The notes: generated by a model from the sequence alone, not told the origin. Positions 17,326 through 27,272 are shown, counted from the stretch's first letter. The stretch is 64,000 nt of DNA from a bacterium (GCA_030427705.1 JAUIBR010000031.1:1-64000), one strand, 5' to 3'. Numbers and translations: made by a program.

Positions 17326-18348
17326 ATGGACGGTTTTGACGAGCTGAGTGAGCGGGAAAAGCTAGTGATGATGTTCGTGATCGACGACTTCATCCAGCGT
17401 GGCGAAGCTGTGCCTAGCTCTGCGGTCGCCAAGAGTGGCATTGTTGATGTCAGTCCCGCGACGATTCGCAATGTAATGCATGGACTCGAGGACCGTGGGC
17501 TTCTGGCGCAACCGCACACATCGGCTGGCCGCGTGCCGACGGCTGACGGAATTCGCGAGTACGTCAGCTACCTGTCGAACTCAACAGCGGCGACGAACCA
17601 ACTCTCCAACCAACTTGCGATCGATTTGGACGGTGGCTCGGATGACCTCGAAGCCGAAGCGCGGCGGGCAAGTGGCGTGTTGAGCGAGATTTCCAAGATG
17701 GCCGGATTGGTTTTGGGGCCTGAGCTCAATCAGATTCGTCTGCGCGATTTGAAGCTTGTGTCGTTGGACGCCAACCGCGTTTTGGCGATCTTGGTGAGTG
17801 ATGACGGCGGTCGTTTGGAGCGGGTTTGCGAGCTCGACGAACCGGTGGATTCATCGACGCTCGAGCGAATGCAAAACTACCTTGGGGAGTTGGCGCGTGG
17901 GAAGAACCTGACGGAGTTGCGTCAGCTTCTGCGTGAGCAAATTGATGCAGCTGTGAAGTCGTATCAGACTCGAGCGCTGAAGCTTGGCGTTCAGCTGGCG
18001 CGTGAAGACGAACCGACGAAGTTGTACGTGGAGGGGTTGTTCAACCTGCTCGAGGTCGAAGAGTTTGCCTCCGACGTGAACAAGCTCAAAGAGTTGGTGA
18101 AGACGGTCGAGGAGCGTGAGCGTCTATTGGAAGTCTTGGACAAAATCTGGGATTCGCGCTCGCCTGTGGCGCTGATCGGTTCGGACTTTGGTGAGTCGTT
18201 TGATCCCGATCTCGGCCTTGTGGTTTGCGGATACTATCAAGGTGACGAACAGCTAGGGTTGGTGGGCGTTCTAGGCCCGATGCGGATGGATTATGCTCGC
18301 ATGATTCCACTAGTCGACCGCGTCGCGCGTGTGCTAAGTAAATCTTAG
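17326..18348 (+). CDS. hrcA: Heat-inducible transcription repressor HrcA
   Basis: Repressor of heat-shock operons that binds CIRCE elements and needs GroEL for activity. The 340-residue product has the N-terminal winged helix with SPATIRNVMHGLEDRGLL and the conserved QPHTSAGRVPTADGIREYV segment, then the GAF-like central and C-terminal parts. It is the first gene of the hrcA-grpE-dnaK-dnaJ order, the usual arrangement. I saw no convincing CIRCE sequence (TTAGCACTC-N9-GAGTGCTAA) before it or before grpE in this window, so its targets may be elsewhere, for example groESL, or the box may have diverged. Confidence 0.95.
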   Translation: MDGFDELSEREKLVMMFVIDDFIQRGEAVPSSAVAKSGIVDVSPATIRNVMHGLEDRGLLAQPHTSAGRVPTADGIREYVSYLSNSTAATNQLSNQLAIDLDGGSDDLEAEARRASGVLSEISKMAGLVLGPELNQIRLRDLKLVSLDANRVLAILVSDDGGRLERVCELDEPVDSSTLERMQNYLGELARGKNLTELRQLLREQIDAAVKSYQTRALKLGVQLAREDEPTKLYVEGLFNLLEVEEFASDVNKLKELVKTVEERERLLEVLDKIWDSRSPVALIGSDFGESFDPDLGLVVCGYYQGDEQLGLVGVLGPMRMDYARMIPLVDRVARVLSKS

Positions 18349-18432
18349 TAGTTGAGCGCCTTAACGGGGTGCTTACGTCTCCCTACAGCAAAGTTTTATC
18401 CGCCCAAGATGTCTGACCGGTGGAGTAGTGAA

Positions 18433-19419
18433 GTGAACGAGAACAGCTCGGAAATCGAGATTGTGACCGAAAACGACGAACAAGCAGCGCTATCAAACGA
18501 TGACGCTCAAGAGAATCTGCAGGATTCTCCGTTTGCGCGAAGCGAAGCAGAAGACGACGATGAGATTGTCATCGATCAAGGTCTTTTCCTCTCGCCCGAA
18601 GATTCGGAAAGCGAAATTCTTGAGGTCGAAGCGCCAGTGGCAAACGATGCCGCTGCGCCAATGGCTGAGCCCGGCGCGCCGATCGCAGAGCCGGTTGCGG
18701 CTGAGGCTGCCCCGGCGGCTGCGCCAGCTCCGGCGGCTGAACCTGCGCAGGTCGTGGCCGTCGACTCTGCTCGCGTGACCGAACTTGAGTCACAGGTGAG
18801 CTCGCTTAGCGAAGAGCGCGATGACTTCAAGAACAAGATGATGCGGGTTGCCGCAGACCTGGAAAACTTCCGAAAACGCACCGCGCGTGAGAAAGAAGAG
18901 ATGCGCAAGTATGGCATCGACCGGGTCGTTCTGGAGCTGCTGCCTGTCTTGGACAATCTCGAGCGTGCGCTTCAACACGGCGAGACGACCGAAGACCCGT
19001 CGGGACTGATGGACGGCGTGAAGATGGTGCACCGCCAGTTCATCACGGCGTTGCAAAAACACGGCGTCGAAGGGTTTGAGTCGAAAGGCGATTCATTCGA
19101 CCCGACGAAGCACGAGGCGATTCAACAGGTTGAGACCTCTGAGCACGAAACTGGCACAGTCATGGAGCAGTACCAGAAGGGTTACTTCCTCCACGACCGT
19201 CTTGTCCGACCTGCGCTGGTCTCGGTCGCCAAGTTCGTGGAAGCGTCTGGGGACGTGGCAGACGAGGCAGATTCGGACAGTGATAGCTACGTCCTTGAGC
19301 CCAAGGAACCGAGCGACGCTCCCGAGGACGACAACGAAGAGATGGCTGAGGAAGCCGCGAACGATGAATCATCTGGAGAAGGTGATGCCGCGGATGACTT
19401 GGACGAAGATAACGACTGA
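18433..19419 (+). CDS. grpE: GrpE nucleotide exchange factor with long acidic ends
   Basis: Releases ADP from DnaK. The GTG at 18433 was chosen because GGAG lies 7 bases upstream; the frame is open to an earlier ATG (18409) and beyond. The central part (about residues 115-270) is a normal GrpE: DLENFRKRTAREKEEMRKYG coiled coil, VLELLPVLDNLERAL, then KHGVEGFESKGDSFDPTKHEA and the GYFLHDRLVRPALVSVAK strand pair. The N-terminal 110 residues are acidic and Ala-Pro-rich, and the C-terminal 60 are almost all acidic; both are much longer than usual and probably disordered. dnaK follows 30 bases on. Confidence 0.93.
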   Translation: MNENSSEIEIVTENDEQAALSNDDAQENLQDSPFARSEAEDDDEIVIDQGLFLSPEDSESEILEVEAPVANDAAAPMAEPGAPIAEPVAAEAAPAAAPAPAAEPAQVVAVDSARVTELESQVSSLSEERDDFKNKMMRVAADLENFRKRTAREKEEMRKYGIDRVVLELLPVLDNLERALQHGETTEDPSGLMDGVKMVHRQFITALQKHGVEGFESKGDSFDPTKHEAIQQVETSEHETGTVMEQYQKGYFLHDRLVRPALVSVAKFVEASGDVADEADSDSDSYVLEPKEPSDAPEDDNEEMAEEAANDESSGEGDAADDLDEDND

Positions 19420-19449
19420 TTTGAGCTGAAAGCCAACGGATAAGCGGAT

Positions 19450-21393
19450 ATGGGCCGAACTATCGGAATTGACTTGGGGACGACGAACTCCTGCGTATGC
19501 TTCATCGATGGGCAGGAGAAGGTCATCATTCCGAACCCAGAGGGTGGTCGCACGACGCCTTCGGTCGTTGCATTCTCAGATGACAACACACGGCTCGTCG
19601 GCGCATTAGCTCGACGCCAAGCCGAGACAAACGCAGAGAACACGATCTTCGCGGTGAAGCGTCTCATGGGTCGTCGATTCGACGACGAGATGGTCCAGCG
19701 CGTGATCCAATCGGTTCCGTACAAGATTGCGGAGTCTGACCAGGGCGATGCCTGGGTTGAGGTGCGCGGTCGTGACTATTCACCACCCGAGATTTCTTCG
19801 TTCATTCTGCGTGAAATGCGCGATATGGCCGAGGACTTCCTTGGCGAAGAAGTCACCGATGCGGTGATTACGGTTCCTGCTTACTTCAACGATGCTCAGC
19901 GTCAGGCGACACGTGATGCAGGGCGCATCGCCGGTCTAAATGTTCTTCGGATCATCAACGAGCCGACGGCCGCTGCTCTCGCCTACGGATTGAACTCGGG
20001 CGACCTCGCCGATGACCTCAAAGTTGCGGTCTACGACCTTGGCGGTGGTACCTTCGATATCTCGATCTTGGAGTTGTCTGAGGGGATGTTCCGCGTGATG
20101 TCCACGTCGGGTGACACGTTCCTCGGTGGTGAGGACTTTGACTACGCCATCATCGATTGGATGATCGACGGATTCAAATCTGAGCATGGCGCCGACTTGC
20201 GTAAAGACAAGATGGCGATGCAACGACTCAAAGAGGAAGCCGAGCGCGCCAAGTGTGAGCTTTCGAGCACTGAGTCGACCACGATTAATCTCCCGTTCAT
20301 CTACGCAGACGCGACGGGGCCGAAACATATCGAGGCCTCATTGACTCGGACCGAGTTCGAGTCCATGACTGAGCATCTGGTCAAGCGAAGCTTGGACCCA
20401 TGTGGTACCGCGCTGCGTGAGGCGGGGCTTACCAAACGCGATGTCGATGTCGTCATTTTGGTTGGAGGTATGACGCGCATGCCGCTGGTTCGCCAGCAGG
20501 TCGCGATGTATTTCCAAAAAGAGCCGGATAACTCCGTCAACCCAGACGAAGTGGTCGCGTTGGGCGCTGCGGTTCAGGGCAGTATCGTTCGCGGTGAGCT
20601 GACCGACGTTTTGCTTTTGGACGTGACGCCACTGACGCTTGGTATCGAAACGATGGGTGGGGTGTTCACGCCTTTGATTCCGTCGAATACGACCATCCCG
20701 TGTAACTACTCCGAGATCTTCTCGACCACGATCGACAACCAGTCGATGGTGCGAATTCACGTGCTCCAAGGTGAGCGCGCGATGGCGGACGAGAACAAAA
20801 GTCTGGCGGTGTTTGAGCTGCACGGAATCCCACCTGCACCGCGTGGATTGCCGAAGATCGAGGTTGTCTTCAATATCGATGAAAACGGCATGGTTAGTGT
20901 TGCCGCGCAAGATTTGGGTACTGGAAAGCAACAATCGATTGCGGTCGTTGCCGATGGTGGTCTTAGCGAAGATGAAATCGACCAGATGATTCGTGAAGCC
21001 GAAGAAAATCGCGCGGCTGACGAAGAGATCAAAGCGACCATTGAGCTGCGCAACCGTGCCACCGGCCTTGTTTTCCAAACCGAGCGCTCCCTCAACGAAT
21101 ACGGTGATTTGCTCGATCCGGACGAAGTGGACGCCACACGAGCTGACATCGACACGATCAAAGAACTTCTTGAGGATGCGAACCGGGAAGAGCTTGACGT
21201 GATGGTTGCTAGCCTTGAGGCGATGGCGCACTCGTTGGCAGAGGCCATGTATTCCGGTTTGGATCTTGATGGTGGCGTCGATGACGACGAGCCACCACCG
21301 CCTGCGGGTGGTCTCGGCGGCGCTTCTAGCTCAGCCGGGGCAGCCGGACCGACAACGACACTCCCCAGCGAGTTGCCAGAAGACGACTACTAG
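19450..21393 (+). CDS. dnaK: Chaperone protein DnaK (Hsp70)
   Basis: ATP-dependent Hsp70 chaperone. The 647-residue product has the complete set of family motifs: [11 protein letters not shown], the [17 protein letters not shown] and [14 protein letters not shown] segments, [14 protein letters not shown] and the [10 protein letters not shown] adenosine motif, then the [15 protein letters not shown] linker that leads into the substrate-binding domain and a helical lid. The C-terminus is Gly-Ala-rich and ends in an acidic PEDDY, in place of the usual EEVD-like end. Located between grpE and dnaJ, so probably one transcript with them. Confidence 0.98.
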   Translation: MGRTIGIDLGTTNSCVCFIDGQEKVIIPNPEGGRTTPSVVAFSDDNTRLVGALARRQAETNAENTIFAVKRLMGRRFDDEMVQRVIQSVPYKIAESDQGDAWVEVRGRDYSPPEISSFILREMRDMAEDFLGEEVTDAVITVPAYFNDAQRQATRDAGRIAGLNVLRIINEPTAAALAYGLNSGDLADDLKVAVYDLGGGTFDISILELSEGMFRVMSTSGDTFLGGEDFDYAIIDWMIDGFKSEHGADLRKDKMAMQRLKEEAERAKCELSSTESTTINLPFIYADATGPKHIEASLTRTEFESMTEHLVKRSLDPCGTALREAGLTKRDVDVVILVGGMTRMPLVRQQVAMYFQKEPDNSVNPDEVVALGAAVQGSIVRGELTDVLLLDVTPLTLGIETMGGVFTPLIPSNTTIPCNYSEIFSTTIDNQSMVRIHVLQGERAMADENKSLAVFELHGIPPAPRGLPKIEVVFNIDENGMVSVAAQDLGTGKQQSIAVVADGGLSEDEIDQMIREAEENRAADEEIKATIELRNRATGLVFQTERSLNEYGDLLDPDEVDATRADIDTIKELLEDANREELDVMVASLEAMAHSLAEAMYSGLDLDGGVDDDEPPPPAGGLGGASSSAGAAGPTTTLPSELPEDDY

Positions 21394-21420
21394 TCTTTCT
21401 GAGCTCAGTTTCTCCAAGCC

Positions 21421-22557
21421 ATGCAAGAAGAACTCTACGAGGTCCTCGGCGTTTCTGAAGATGCCGACCAGGCTGCGATCAAGTCCGCCTATCGCAAGCT
21501 CGCAATGAAGTACCATCCGGATCAGAGTTCGGAACCGGATGCCGAAGAACGTTTCAAAGAGATTGCTCAGGCCTACGAGATTCTGAGCGACCCGCAAAAA
21601 CGCGCGGCTTACGACCGATACAAGAAGGGCGGAAACCCATTTGGGGCAGGCTTCCCTGGCGGGGCAGGCTTTCCTGGTGGCGGCGCGTATAGCCAAACCT
21701 ATCAAGCTGCGGATTTTGCAGACTTCATCGATATGTTGGGTGCGATGTTCGGTGGCGGTGCGGCTGCGAAGGCGCGTCGTCCAGGACGCGGAACGGACTA
21801 CACACTCGATCTGCATGTCAGCTTCGAGGAAGTCGCAACCGGTGCCACAAAAGAGATCGAGGTGCCAAGCTACGACACCTGCGAGCGCTGCGACGGTTCG
21901 CGCACGGAAAAAGGCACAAAGGTTGAGCGCTGCCCAACGTGTGCGGGGCAGGGAAGTGTCCGTGTCCAGCAAGGGTTCTTTGCAGTTTCACGCCCATGTC
22001 CGAAGTGCCAGGGGAGTGGCGAGTTTATCCCGTCGCCCTGTACCGCATGTTCCGGCAAAGGGTTCCAGAAAGGCACGGTAACCCTCGAAGCCGAGATTCC
22101 ACGCGGTGTTGAGGATGGCCAGAAACTACGGTGGGAAGGGCTTGGCGCGCCTGGAAAGAATGGCGGCTCCGCCGGTGACCTCTTCATCAGCGTCCGAGTC
22201 AAAGAACACTCGTTGTTCGAGCGCGACGGTAAAAACGTGTTGTGCACGATTCCAATCAGCTTTGTGCAAGCGGCATTGGGCGGAAAAGTCGACGTTCCGA
22301 CTTTAGATGGCAGAGTGAAAATGAAGATTCCGGCGGGCACACAAAGCGGCAAGGTTTTGCGCCTTGGTGGCAAAGGGTTCCCGGCGGTTCGTGGAAACAA
22401 ACGAGGCGACCAGATGGTTACCGTCGTCGTGGAGACGCCCGTAAACCTCACCGAGCGCCAACGTGAACTCTTGGAGGAGTTTGCGGCCGAGTCTGGTGAA
22501 GACGTGCATCCAGAGGGCAAGAGCTTCTTCGATCGCATGAAGGACCTGTTTAATTGA
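21421..22557 (+). CDS. dnaJ: Chaperone protein DnaJ (class A Hsp40)
   Basis: Delivers substrates to DnaK and stimulates its ATPase. The 378-residue product has a J domain with the HPD motif at 32-34, a Gly-Phe-rich linker (about 75-115), a zinc-binding cysteine-rich region (about 155-220) with four CxxCxGxx repeats, and two beta-barrel C-terminal domains. In the first repeat (CERCDGSR) the last Gly is replaced; all eight Cys are present. It lies 28 bases after dnaK. Its TGA stop overlaps the TTG start of the next gene (TTGA). Confidence 0.97.
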   Translation: MQEELYEVLGVSEDADQAAIKSAYRKLAMKYHPDQSSEPDAEERFKEIAQAYEILSDPQKRAAYDRYKKGGNPFGAGFPGGAGFPGGGAYSQTYQAADFADFIDMLGAMFGGGAAAKARRPGRGTDYTLDLHVSFEEVATGATKEIEVPSYDTCERCDGSRTEKGTKVERCPTCAGQGSVRVQQGFFAVSRPCPKCQGSGEFIPSPCTACSGKGFQKGTVTLEAEIPRGVEDGQKLRWEGLGAPGKNGGSAGDLFISVRVKEHSLFERDGKNVLCTIPISFVQAALGGKVDVPTLDGRVKMKIPAGTQSGKVLRLGGKGFPAVRGNKRGDQMVTVVVETPVNLTERQRELLEEFAAESGEDVHPEGKSFFDRMKDLFN

Positions 22558-23756
22558 AACGCGTGTGCGTGGTTGCGCTGCTGGGGTTGATATTGGTGTG
22601 GTCCTCCGCGCTCAACGCTCAGGAGCAACCTCCGGACGCTGTGTTTGGCGTAGCGGTCCCCCTAACAGGTGAGTTTGCGCCGCTAGGAAAACAGCTTAAG
22701 CAAGCTGCAGAGCTCGCCGCGCGTGAGACTGGCGTTGCGGTCGTAGTTGAGGATACGGAAGGTACAACTGAAGGGGCCGCCAAAGCGGTGACGAAGCTGG
22801 CCAGCGATCCTCGAGTTCTAGCGATTGTCGGCCCGGTCGGCCGCCGCACGTCTGAAGGGGCAGCACCGATTGCCAATCGCCTACAGGTCCCGATGATGTT
22901 GATTGGCGGCACGCAGGCGGCGAATCGCAGCTCGCATTGGGTGTTTCGTCTACACCTGTCTCCCGCCGAACAAGGGGTCGAGGCAGCGCGTTTGGCGCGT
23001 TCTCTCAAGCACAAGAAGGCGGCCGTGTTTTTCCCGGAAACCGCATTTGGTCAGGAAGCAGCGGTGGCGTTCACCCGTGAGTTTCACAGTCAGGGTGGGA
23101 CGGTGAAATCGGTTGCGAGTTATCCCACGGATGAGACGGATTTCCGAAAGCCGCTTAGCGTCTTGATTGGGAAGCGTTTGCGCATGGAGCCTCGACAGAA
23201 GCTTGGCAAATACAAGGCGGATTCGAAGGGTTACGCGAATGCGCGTCGCAAACCACAGCGCGATTTTGACGTCTTGTTTATCCCGGACCACCATAGCCGT
23301 GTTGGACGACTCTTAGCGTTCCTGCCGTCGGCGGGGCTTCAGAACGGTGAATCTGGAAATGGCGTCGGTGTGCAGTTGATCGGTCTATCAAGTTGGCGTG
23401 GCAAGTCGATGGAATTGACCGGTGCACGCGCAGCTGGGGCCCTGATTTTGGATACATTTGGCGGAGAAGCCGTGGGTGGCCGCAGCGAGGAGTTTTCCCG
23501 TTCGTTCGAGAACAACTTTGGGCGTGCTCCGACGTCGCTTGAAACCGAGGTTTTTGATGGAGTTTGGATGCTCGCAAGCTTGGCGCAGCAGTCGATGACT
23601 CCGCCGACCCGTCGGCAACTGGTTTTGCGTCTTCCCCGCAAGAAGGCTTGGGAAGGCATCGCCGGTGAACTTAAGTTTGGTCCGCTTGGCGAGCCAATAC
23701 GTAAGCAGCGATTGCTGCGTTTTGACGTCGATGGCGTCGTGATCCCGATGGACTGA
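22554..23756 (+). CDS. Periplasmic binding protein, LivJ/LpoA-like (Peripla_BP_6)
   Basis: Exported solute-binding-type protein of 400 residues. A signal peptide (about 1-22, ending near LNA) leads into the type I periplasmic-binding fold: VFGVAVPLTGEFAPLGKQL, RVLAIVGPVGRRTSEGAAPI, PMMLIGGTQAANR, and AVFFPETAFGQEAAVAFTREF. A basic insertion (about 205-235) interrupts the second lobe. No ABC permease or ATPase genes are near, so the ligand and partners are unknown; LpoA-type activators of penicillin-binding proteins share the fold and are an alternative. The TTG start overlaps the dnaJ stop, which ties it to the heat-shock operon. Confidence 0.78.
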   Translation: MKRVCVVALLGLILVWSSALNAQEQPPDAVFGVAVPLTGEFAPLGKQLKQAAELAARETGVAVVVEDTEGTTEGAAKAVTKLASDPRVLAIVGPVGRRTSEGAAPIANRLQVPMMLIGGTQAANRSSHWVFRLHLSPAEQGVEAARLARSLKHKKAAVFFPETAFGQEAAVAFTREFHSQGGTVKSVASYPTDETDFRKPLSVLIGKRLRMEPRQKLGKYKADSKGYANARRKPQRDFDVLFIPDHHSRVGRLLAFLPSAGLQNGESGNGVGVQLIGLSSWRGKSMELTGARAAGALILDTFGGEAVGGRSEEFSRSFENNFGRAPTSLETEVFDGVWMLASLAQQSMTPPTRRQLVLRLPRKKAWEGIAGELKFGPLGEPIRKQRLLRFDVDGVVIPMD

Positions 23757-24655
23757 TGGAAGATACGCAGATCCGAACATCGACCGATTGGCGTCACGTC
23801 GTGCTCTTCATTCTCGCGTTTATCACTGCGACTGTGGCGGGTGCTGGTTTCGGCACGGAGCCGATGGACCCCTATTCTGACCCGACCGCGTGGTTGCATG
23901 GGTTGTGGTACTCGGTCCCAGTCATTGCAATCCTATTTGCCCACGAGATGGGGCATTTTCTGACCGCACGCAAATACGGTGTCGCGTCAACACCGCCGTT
24001 TTTTATCCCAGGTTTGCCGATCCCAGGGGTGGGCGTGCTGCCCTTCATCGGTACATTTGGTGCATTCATTCGCATGCACATGCACCGCATTACGCCAAAC
24101 CAATTGCTTTCAATTGGCGCTTGGGGTCCGGTCGCCGGGTTCATCGTCACGCTGCCAGTGTTGTTCATCGGCTTTGCGCTGAGCGAAGTGCGTCCGTTGC
24201 CACCGGATATGGTGGGGACCATTACGCTGGGTGACAGCCTGATTCTATGGATTGGTGAGATGATTTTTCATCCGAACATTCCGGAAGGGCACGATGTCTA
24301 TCTGCATCCGATGGCGATGGCAGGTTGGGTCGGCTGTTTCTTGACCGCGCTTAACCTAATGCCGGTCGGTCAGCTTGACGGTGGTCATATCCTGTATTCC
24401 ACGTTTGGTGAGCGATTCAACACGTTCGCGCCGATGGTTTTTGCGTCGATGATCGTGTTCGGAATTGTCTTTTTCCCCGGTTGGTTGGTGATTGCGGGCT
24501 TGGTGTACTTCATGGGAATCAAGCACCCGCCTGTGATGACATCGGGCGTCGCCGAGAAGCCTTGGCTGACGTATGTTTGCGTGGTCATCTTCATTTTGAC
24601 GTTCGCCCCTGCACCGATTGAGGGAGCGTCGCTGCTGAGTTTGTTCGAGGGCTAG
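23756..24655 (+). CDS. Site-2 protease family (M50) intramembrane metalloprotease
   Basis: Polytopic membrane protease of 299 residues. The zinc motif HEMGH (H63, E64, H67) lies in an early membrane helix and the third ligand motif NLMPVGQLDGGH (D208) in a later one, as in the S2P family. The FIPGLPIPGVGVLPFIGTFGAFI stretch between them, given here only in part (PFIGTFGAFI), is typical of the group without PDZ domain that includes plant EGY proteins. It starts one base inside the preceding stop (ATGGA overlapping TGATGG). A substrate cannot be named; typical ones are anti-sigma factors or signal peptides. Confidence 0.9.
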   Translation: MEDTQIRTSTDWRHVVLFILAFITATVAGAGFGTEPMDPYSDPTAWLHGLWYSVPVIAILFAHEMGHFLTARKYGVASTPPFFIPGLPIPGVGVLPFIGTFGAFIRMHMHRITPNQLLSIGAWGPVAGFIVTLPVLFIGFALSEVRPLPPDMVGTITLGDSLILWIGEMIFHPNIPEGHDVYLHPMAMAGWVGCFLTALNLMPVGQLDGGHILYSTFGERFNTFAPMVFASMIVFGIVFFPGWLVIAGLVYFMGIKHPPVMTSGVAEKPWLTYVCVVIFILTFAPAPIEGASLLSLFEG

Positions 24656-24656
24656 T

Positions 24657-25418
24657 TTGGAGATTCGCTGTTCAGAATGTGGGCATGTGGGCGCGGCGGA
24701 GGCCACGACGGACGAGAATGGCATCGCGTTGATCTGCGCAGAGTGTGGGCACAAGAATCGCCTCGACATGGGCAAGCCGGAACCTGCACCTGAACTTTCG
24801 GAACAAGAGCCCGCGATAAACTACGCGGCATTGGCGCAACTGCCGGCGGCCGCAAAACTTAAAGAAAAAGAAGATGAAGAGGAGTTTCGTCGTGCAGCGC
24901 TCGAGAGGTTGATTCCTGAGCCTGGACCGGGACCACGATGTCCAAAATGTGCACATGTCGTCGTTGCACATGATGTGTATTGCAGCCGATGCGGTCTGGC
25001 CATTGATGAGGCGATGAAACATGCGCCCGGCGAGGCCCCGTGGGAGCGTCCGCCGGCGGGGCGGGAAGGCGCGCACGAACAGGTGCAATTGCTGTGGTCC
25101 GCGCTTGAAGACGACTGGACTCAAGACAATTTTGAGCGGTTTGCGCAGTTTGTGCGGGATGAAGGCTTGGTGGATTTCGCGACGCGGAAGCTCAGATTTC
25201 GGTTGGTGGACCACCCGGACGACGAGCTCGCGTTGGAGTTTCTGGGCGAAATTGCTGAATCGCTTCAATCGCGTCTTGCCGTTGCCAAAGCACAGGCGAA
25301 AGCGTCCGCTGAACAGTTTTCCGAGGTAACACAACGAACAAAGTCCGTGTTACTCTATGCCACCTTTATCATTTGGATGTTCATCGTGGCGGTCATGGCC
25401 ACGATGGTGAATTGCTGA
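24657..25418 (+). CDS. Zinc-ribbon protein with C-terminal membrane anchor
   Basis: A 253-residue protein that I do not recognise as a whole. It carries two zinc-ribbon motifs: C5/C8 with C27/C30, and C95/C98 with C109/C112. Between them lies an acidic, helical linker. After a helical domain (about 130-220) one hydrophobic helix (about 228-248) closes the protein, so it is probably tail-anchored with the ribbons in the cytosol. The TTG start follows the stop of the protease gene by one base, and thiL starts one base after its own stop. It may be a scaffold; no function can be given. Confidence 0.65.
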   Translation: MEIRCSECGHVGAAEATTDENGIALICAECGHKNRLDMGKPEPAPELSEQEPAINYAALAQLPAAAKLKEKEDEEEFRRAALERLIPEPGPGPRCPKCAHVVVAHDVYCSRCGLAIDEAMKHAPGEAPWERPPAGREGAHEQVQLLWSALEDDWTQDNFERFAQFVRDEGLVDFATRKLRFRLVDHPDDELALEFLGEIAESLQSRLAVAKAQAKASAEQFSEVTQRTKSVLLYATFIIWMFIVAVMATMVNC

Positions 25419-25419
25419 C

Positions 25420-26418
25420 ATGTACCAAGAGTATGAACTCATCGAGAAGATTGCTCGCCTGTTTGGCACGCCCGAAGGTCTGACCCTTGGGATTGGTGAC
25501 GACTGCGCGATTCTCGATCCGGGTCGATTCGACCTGGTTACCACAGACACGATGGTTGAGGGCGTTCATTTCGACAGAACGTTCAGTTCACCTCAGGATA
25601 TCGGTTGGCGAGCGATAGCGACGTCGGTCTCCGATATCGCGGCGATGGGCGGTGGGCCTGGTGCGTTCTTTCTTAACCTTGCCCTGGGTCCAAATGACGA
25701 CGAGTTATTCGTCGATGGGTTGCTGGAAGGCATCCATGAGGCTTGTGAGAAACTGAGCCCGCCGAATTTCGAGATTGCTGCCGGCGGCGGTGATTTGACT
25801 AGCACGCATGGCCCGACGGTGATCACGGTGACCGTTTTGGGTGAGGCTTCGCCTGCAGGACCCGTCACGCGTTCGGGTGCGTTGCCTGGAGATCGAATTG
25901 TCGTGCTGGGACCTTTGGGAAGTGCTGTGGCAGGTCTGGCGATTCTTCAGGGTGCTTTTGACGTCGACCCGGCAGATTATCCAACTTTGGTGAGAGCGCA
26001 CCGGCGACCCCAACCTAAGATACACGCGGGTGCGTTGCTTGGGCTGTACGGTGTGCCGTCGGCGCTGATCGATGTCAGCGATGGACTCATCGGCGATCTC
26101 GGCCATATCTTGCGCCGAAGCGGTGTTGGGGCTTCCATTGAAATCCACAACATCCCTTGTCACGAAGAGCTTTCGAAATTGGCATCCGAGGTTGGGCTAG
26201 ACACGTTGGACTACGTTTTGGAAGGCGGGGATGACTACGAACTTGTCGTTGTCGCTCCACCATCGCGGATGACAAAGGTCTGGGACCTCGCCCGCCGCCA
26301 CGATTGGGATGTTTATGACATCGGCGAGATTCGCTCGGCATCAGAAGGATTGAGAGTTCTGGCTGCCGATGGGCAGCCGCTAGAACGCGAATACTCAGGG
26401 TATCGGCACTTCGCATGA
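25420..26418 (+). CDS. thiL: Thiamine-monophosphate kinase
   Basis: Phosphorylates thiamine monophosphate with ATP to thiamine diphosphate, the last step of cofactor synthesis. The 332-residue product has the ThiL/PurM-fold signatures: GIGDDCAIL, TTDTMVEGVHFD with metal-binding Asp residues, ATSVSDIAAMGG, AAGGGDLTS, DVSDGLIGDLGHI and EGGDDYEL. Length is normal. It starts one base after the zinc-ribbon gene and overlaps the methyltransferase gene by four bases (ATGA). No other thiamine gene is near. Confidence 0.95.
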   Translation: MYQEYELIEKIARLFGTPEGLTLGIGDDCAILDPGRFDLVTTDTMVEGVHFDRTFSSPQDIGWRAIATSVSDIAAMGGGPGAFFLNLALGPNDDELFVDGLLEGIHEACEKLSPPNFEIAAGGGDLTSTHGPTVITVTVLGEASPAGPVTRSGALPGDRIVVLGPLGSAVAGLAILQGAFDVDPADYPTLVRAHRRPQPKIHAGALLGLYGVPSALIDVSDGLIGDLGHILRRSGVGASIEIHNIPCHEELSKLASEVGLDTLDYVLEGGDDYELVVVAPPSRMTKVWDLARRHDWDVYDIGEIRSASEGLRVLAADGQPLEREYSGYRHFA

Positions 26419-27230
26419 CGGACGCAGGAAACGAACATCAGGTGGCGGTTGCGCACAAGGCGGTTGTTGAACGGCTTTGGACTGCGCCCGTGTTCGAGTC
26501 GTGCGCGGATGTGTTGACCGTTCCGGCAGCATCATCGCTATTAGTTGCGGAGGCTCGCTGTGGGTACGTTCCGCTACGCATCGCGGACACGCTGCCTGAA
26601 GATACGCGCGTCATCGCGTTGGATCCAAGCCGTGCGATGCTCGACCAGGCACGGCAGCGTTTTGACGAGAGCAGCCAGCGTCGCGTGTTCTTTGTGCCGC
26701 AGCGAGTGAACTCACTCTCGTATGCTGACGACGTGTTCAAAGCGTCGATGTGTTTCAACGGCGTCGTGACTCTGCGACATGCCGAAGAAGCCATCTCGGA
26801 GCTTTCACGCGTCACGGCTGCCGGAGGCCAGGTTATTCTGAGCGTGCCGCTCAGAGAGTCATTCCAAGAGTTCTACGACATGTTGGATGAGGCGTTGCGT
26901 GCCCATCAACTCCACGATGTCCTGGGGCGGATGTACGACCTGCAGAACACATTGCTCACCGCTGGCCGCATCGCGGAGATCGCGGAAGTTAACGGTCTTC
27001 ATGACGTCAAAGTTGATGAAATCTCTTGGGATGTTGCGTTCGAATCCGGGCAGCAACTTCTCCATTCTCCGCTGATTCGAGAGACCTTCTTCCCGCATTG
27101 GATCGGCGTCGTTCGATCGTCCGATCGTGAGCCAATCATGCGGTATATCACCGATGCCGTTGATACCTACTGGCACGACGAAACCCTCACGTGCCGCGTC
27201 GTCGCCCTGACGCTTACGGCGATGGCATAG
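26415..27230 (+). CDS. Class I SAM-dependent methyltransferase
   Basis: A 271-residue protein with the Rossmann-like methyltransferase fold: a degenerate motif I (LLVAEARCGYVPLRIA, with the usual GxGxG reduced), motif II at VIALDPSRAMLDQAR with an acidic residue at the end of strand 2, and a motif IV-like stretch DDVFKASMCFNGVVTLRH. GGQVILSVP corresponds to the strand after it. The substrate is unknown. The start overlaps the thiL stop by four bases. It is the last gene of the long plus-strand run that begins with hrcA. Confidence 0.75.
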   Translation: MTDAGNEHQVAVAHKAVVERLWTAPVFESCADVLTVPAASSLLVAEARCGYVPLRIADTLPEDTRVIALDPSRAMLDQARQRFDESSQRRVFFVPQRVNSLSYADDVFKASMCFNGVVTLRHAEEAISELSRVTAAGGQVILSVPLRESFQEFYDMLDEALRAHQLHDVLGRMYDLQNTLLTAGRIAEIAEVNGLHDVKVDEISWDVAFESGQQLLHSPLIRETFFPHWIGVVRSSDREPIMRYITDAVDTYWHDETLTCRVVALTLTAMA

Positions 27231-27235
27231 TCCCC

Positions 27236-27260
27236 AATTCCCCTAGATTCGCGGGGAATT
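27236..27260. promoter_or_regulatory. Perfect inverted repeat upstream of the inositol-phosphate synthase promoter
   Basis: AATTCCCC (27236-27243) and GGGGAATT (27253-27260) form a perfect 8-base inverted repeat with a 9-base spacer, ending 12 bases before the -35 hexamer of the next gene. No T tract follows, so a terminator is less likely than an operator. The regulator is not known. Confidence 0.5.
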
Positions 27261-27272
27261 GCGAAATAGGGG

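Noticed and set aside
17266-18432. CIRCE element at hrcA or grpE
   Set aside because: The best candidate, near 18355-18381 (TTGAGCGCC and GGGTGCTTA), has the right arm at 7 of 9 positions but the left arm and the 9-base spacer do not fit, so it is not reported as a site.
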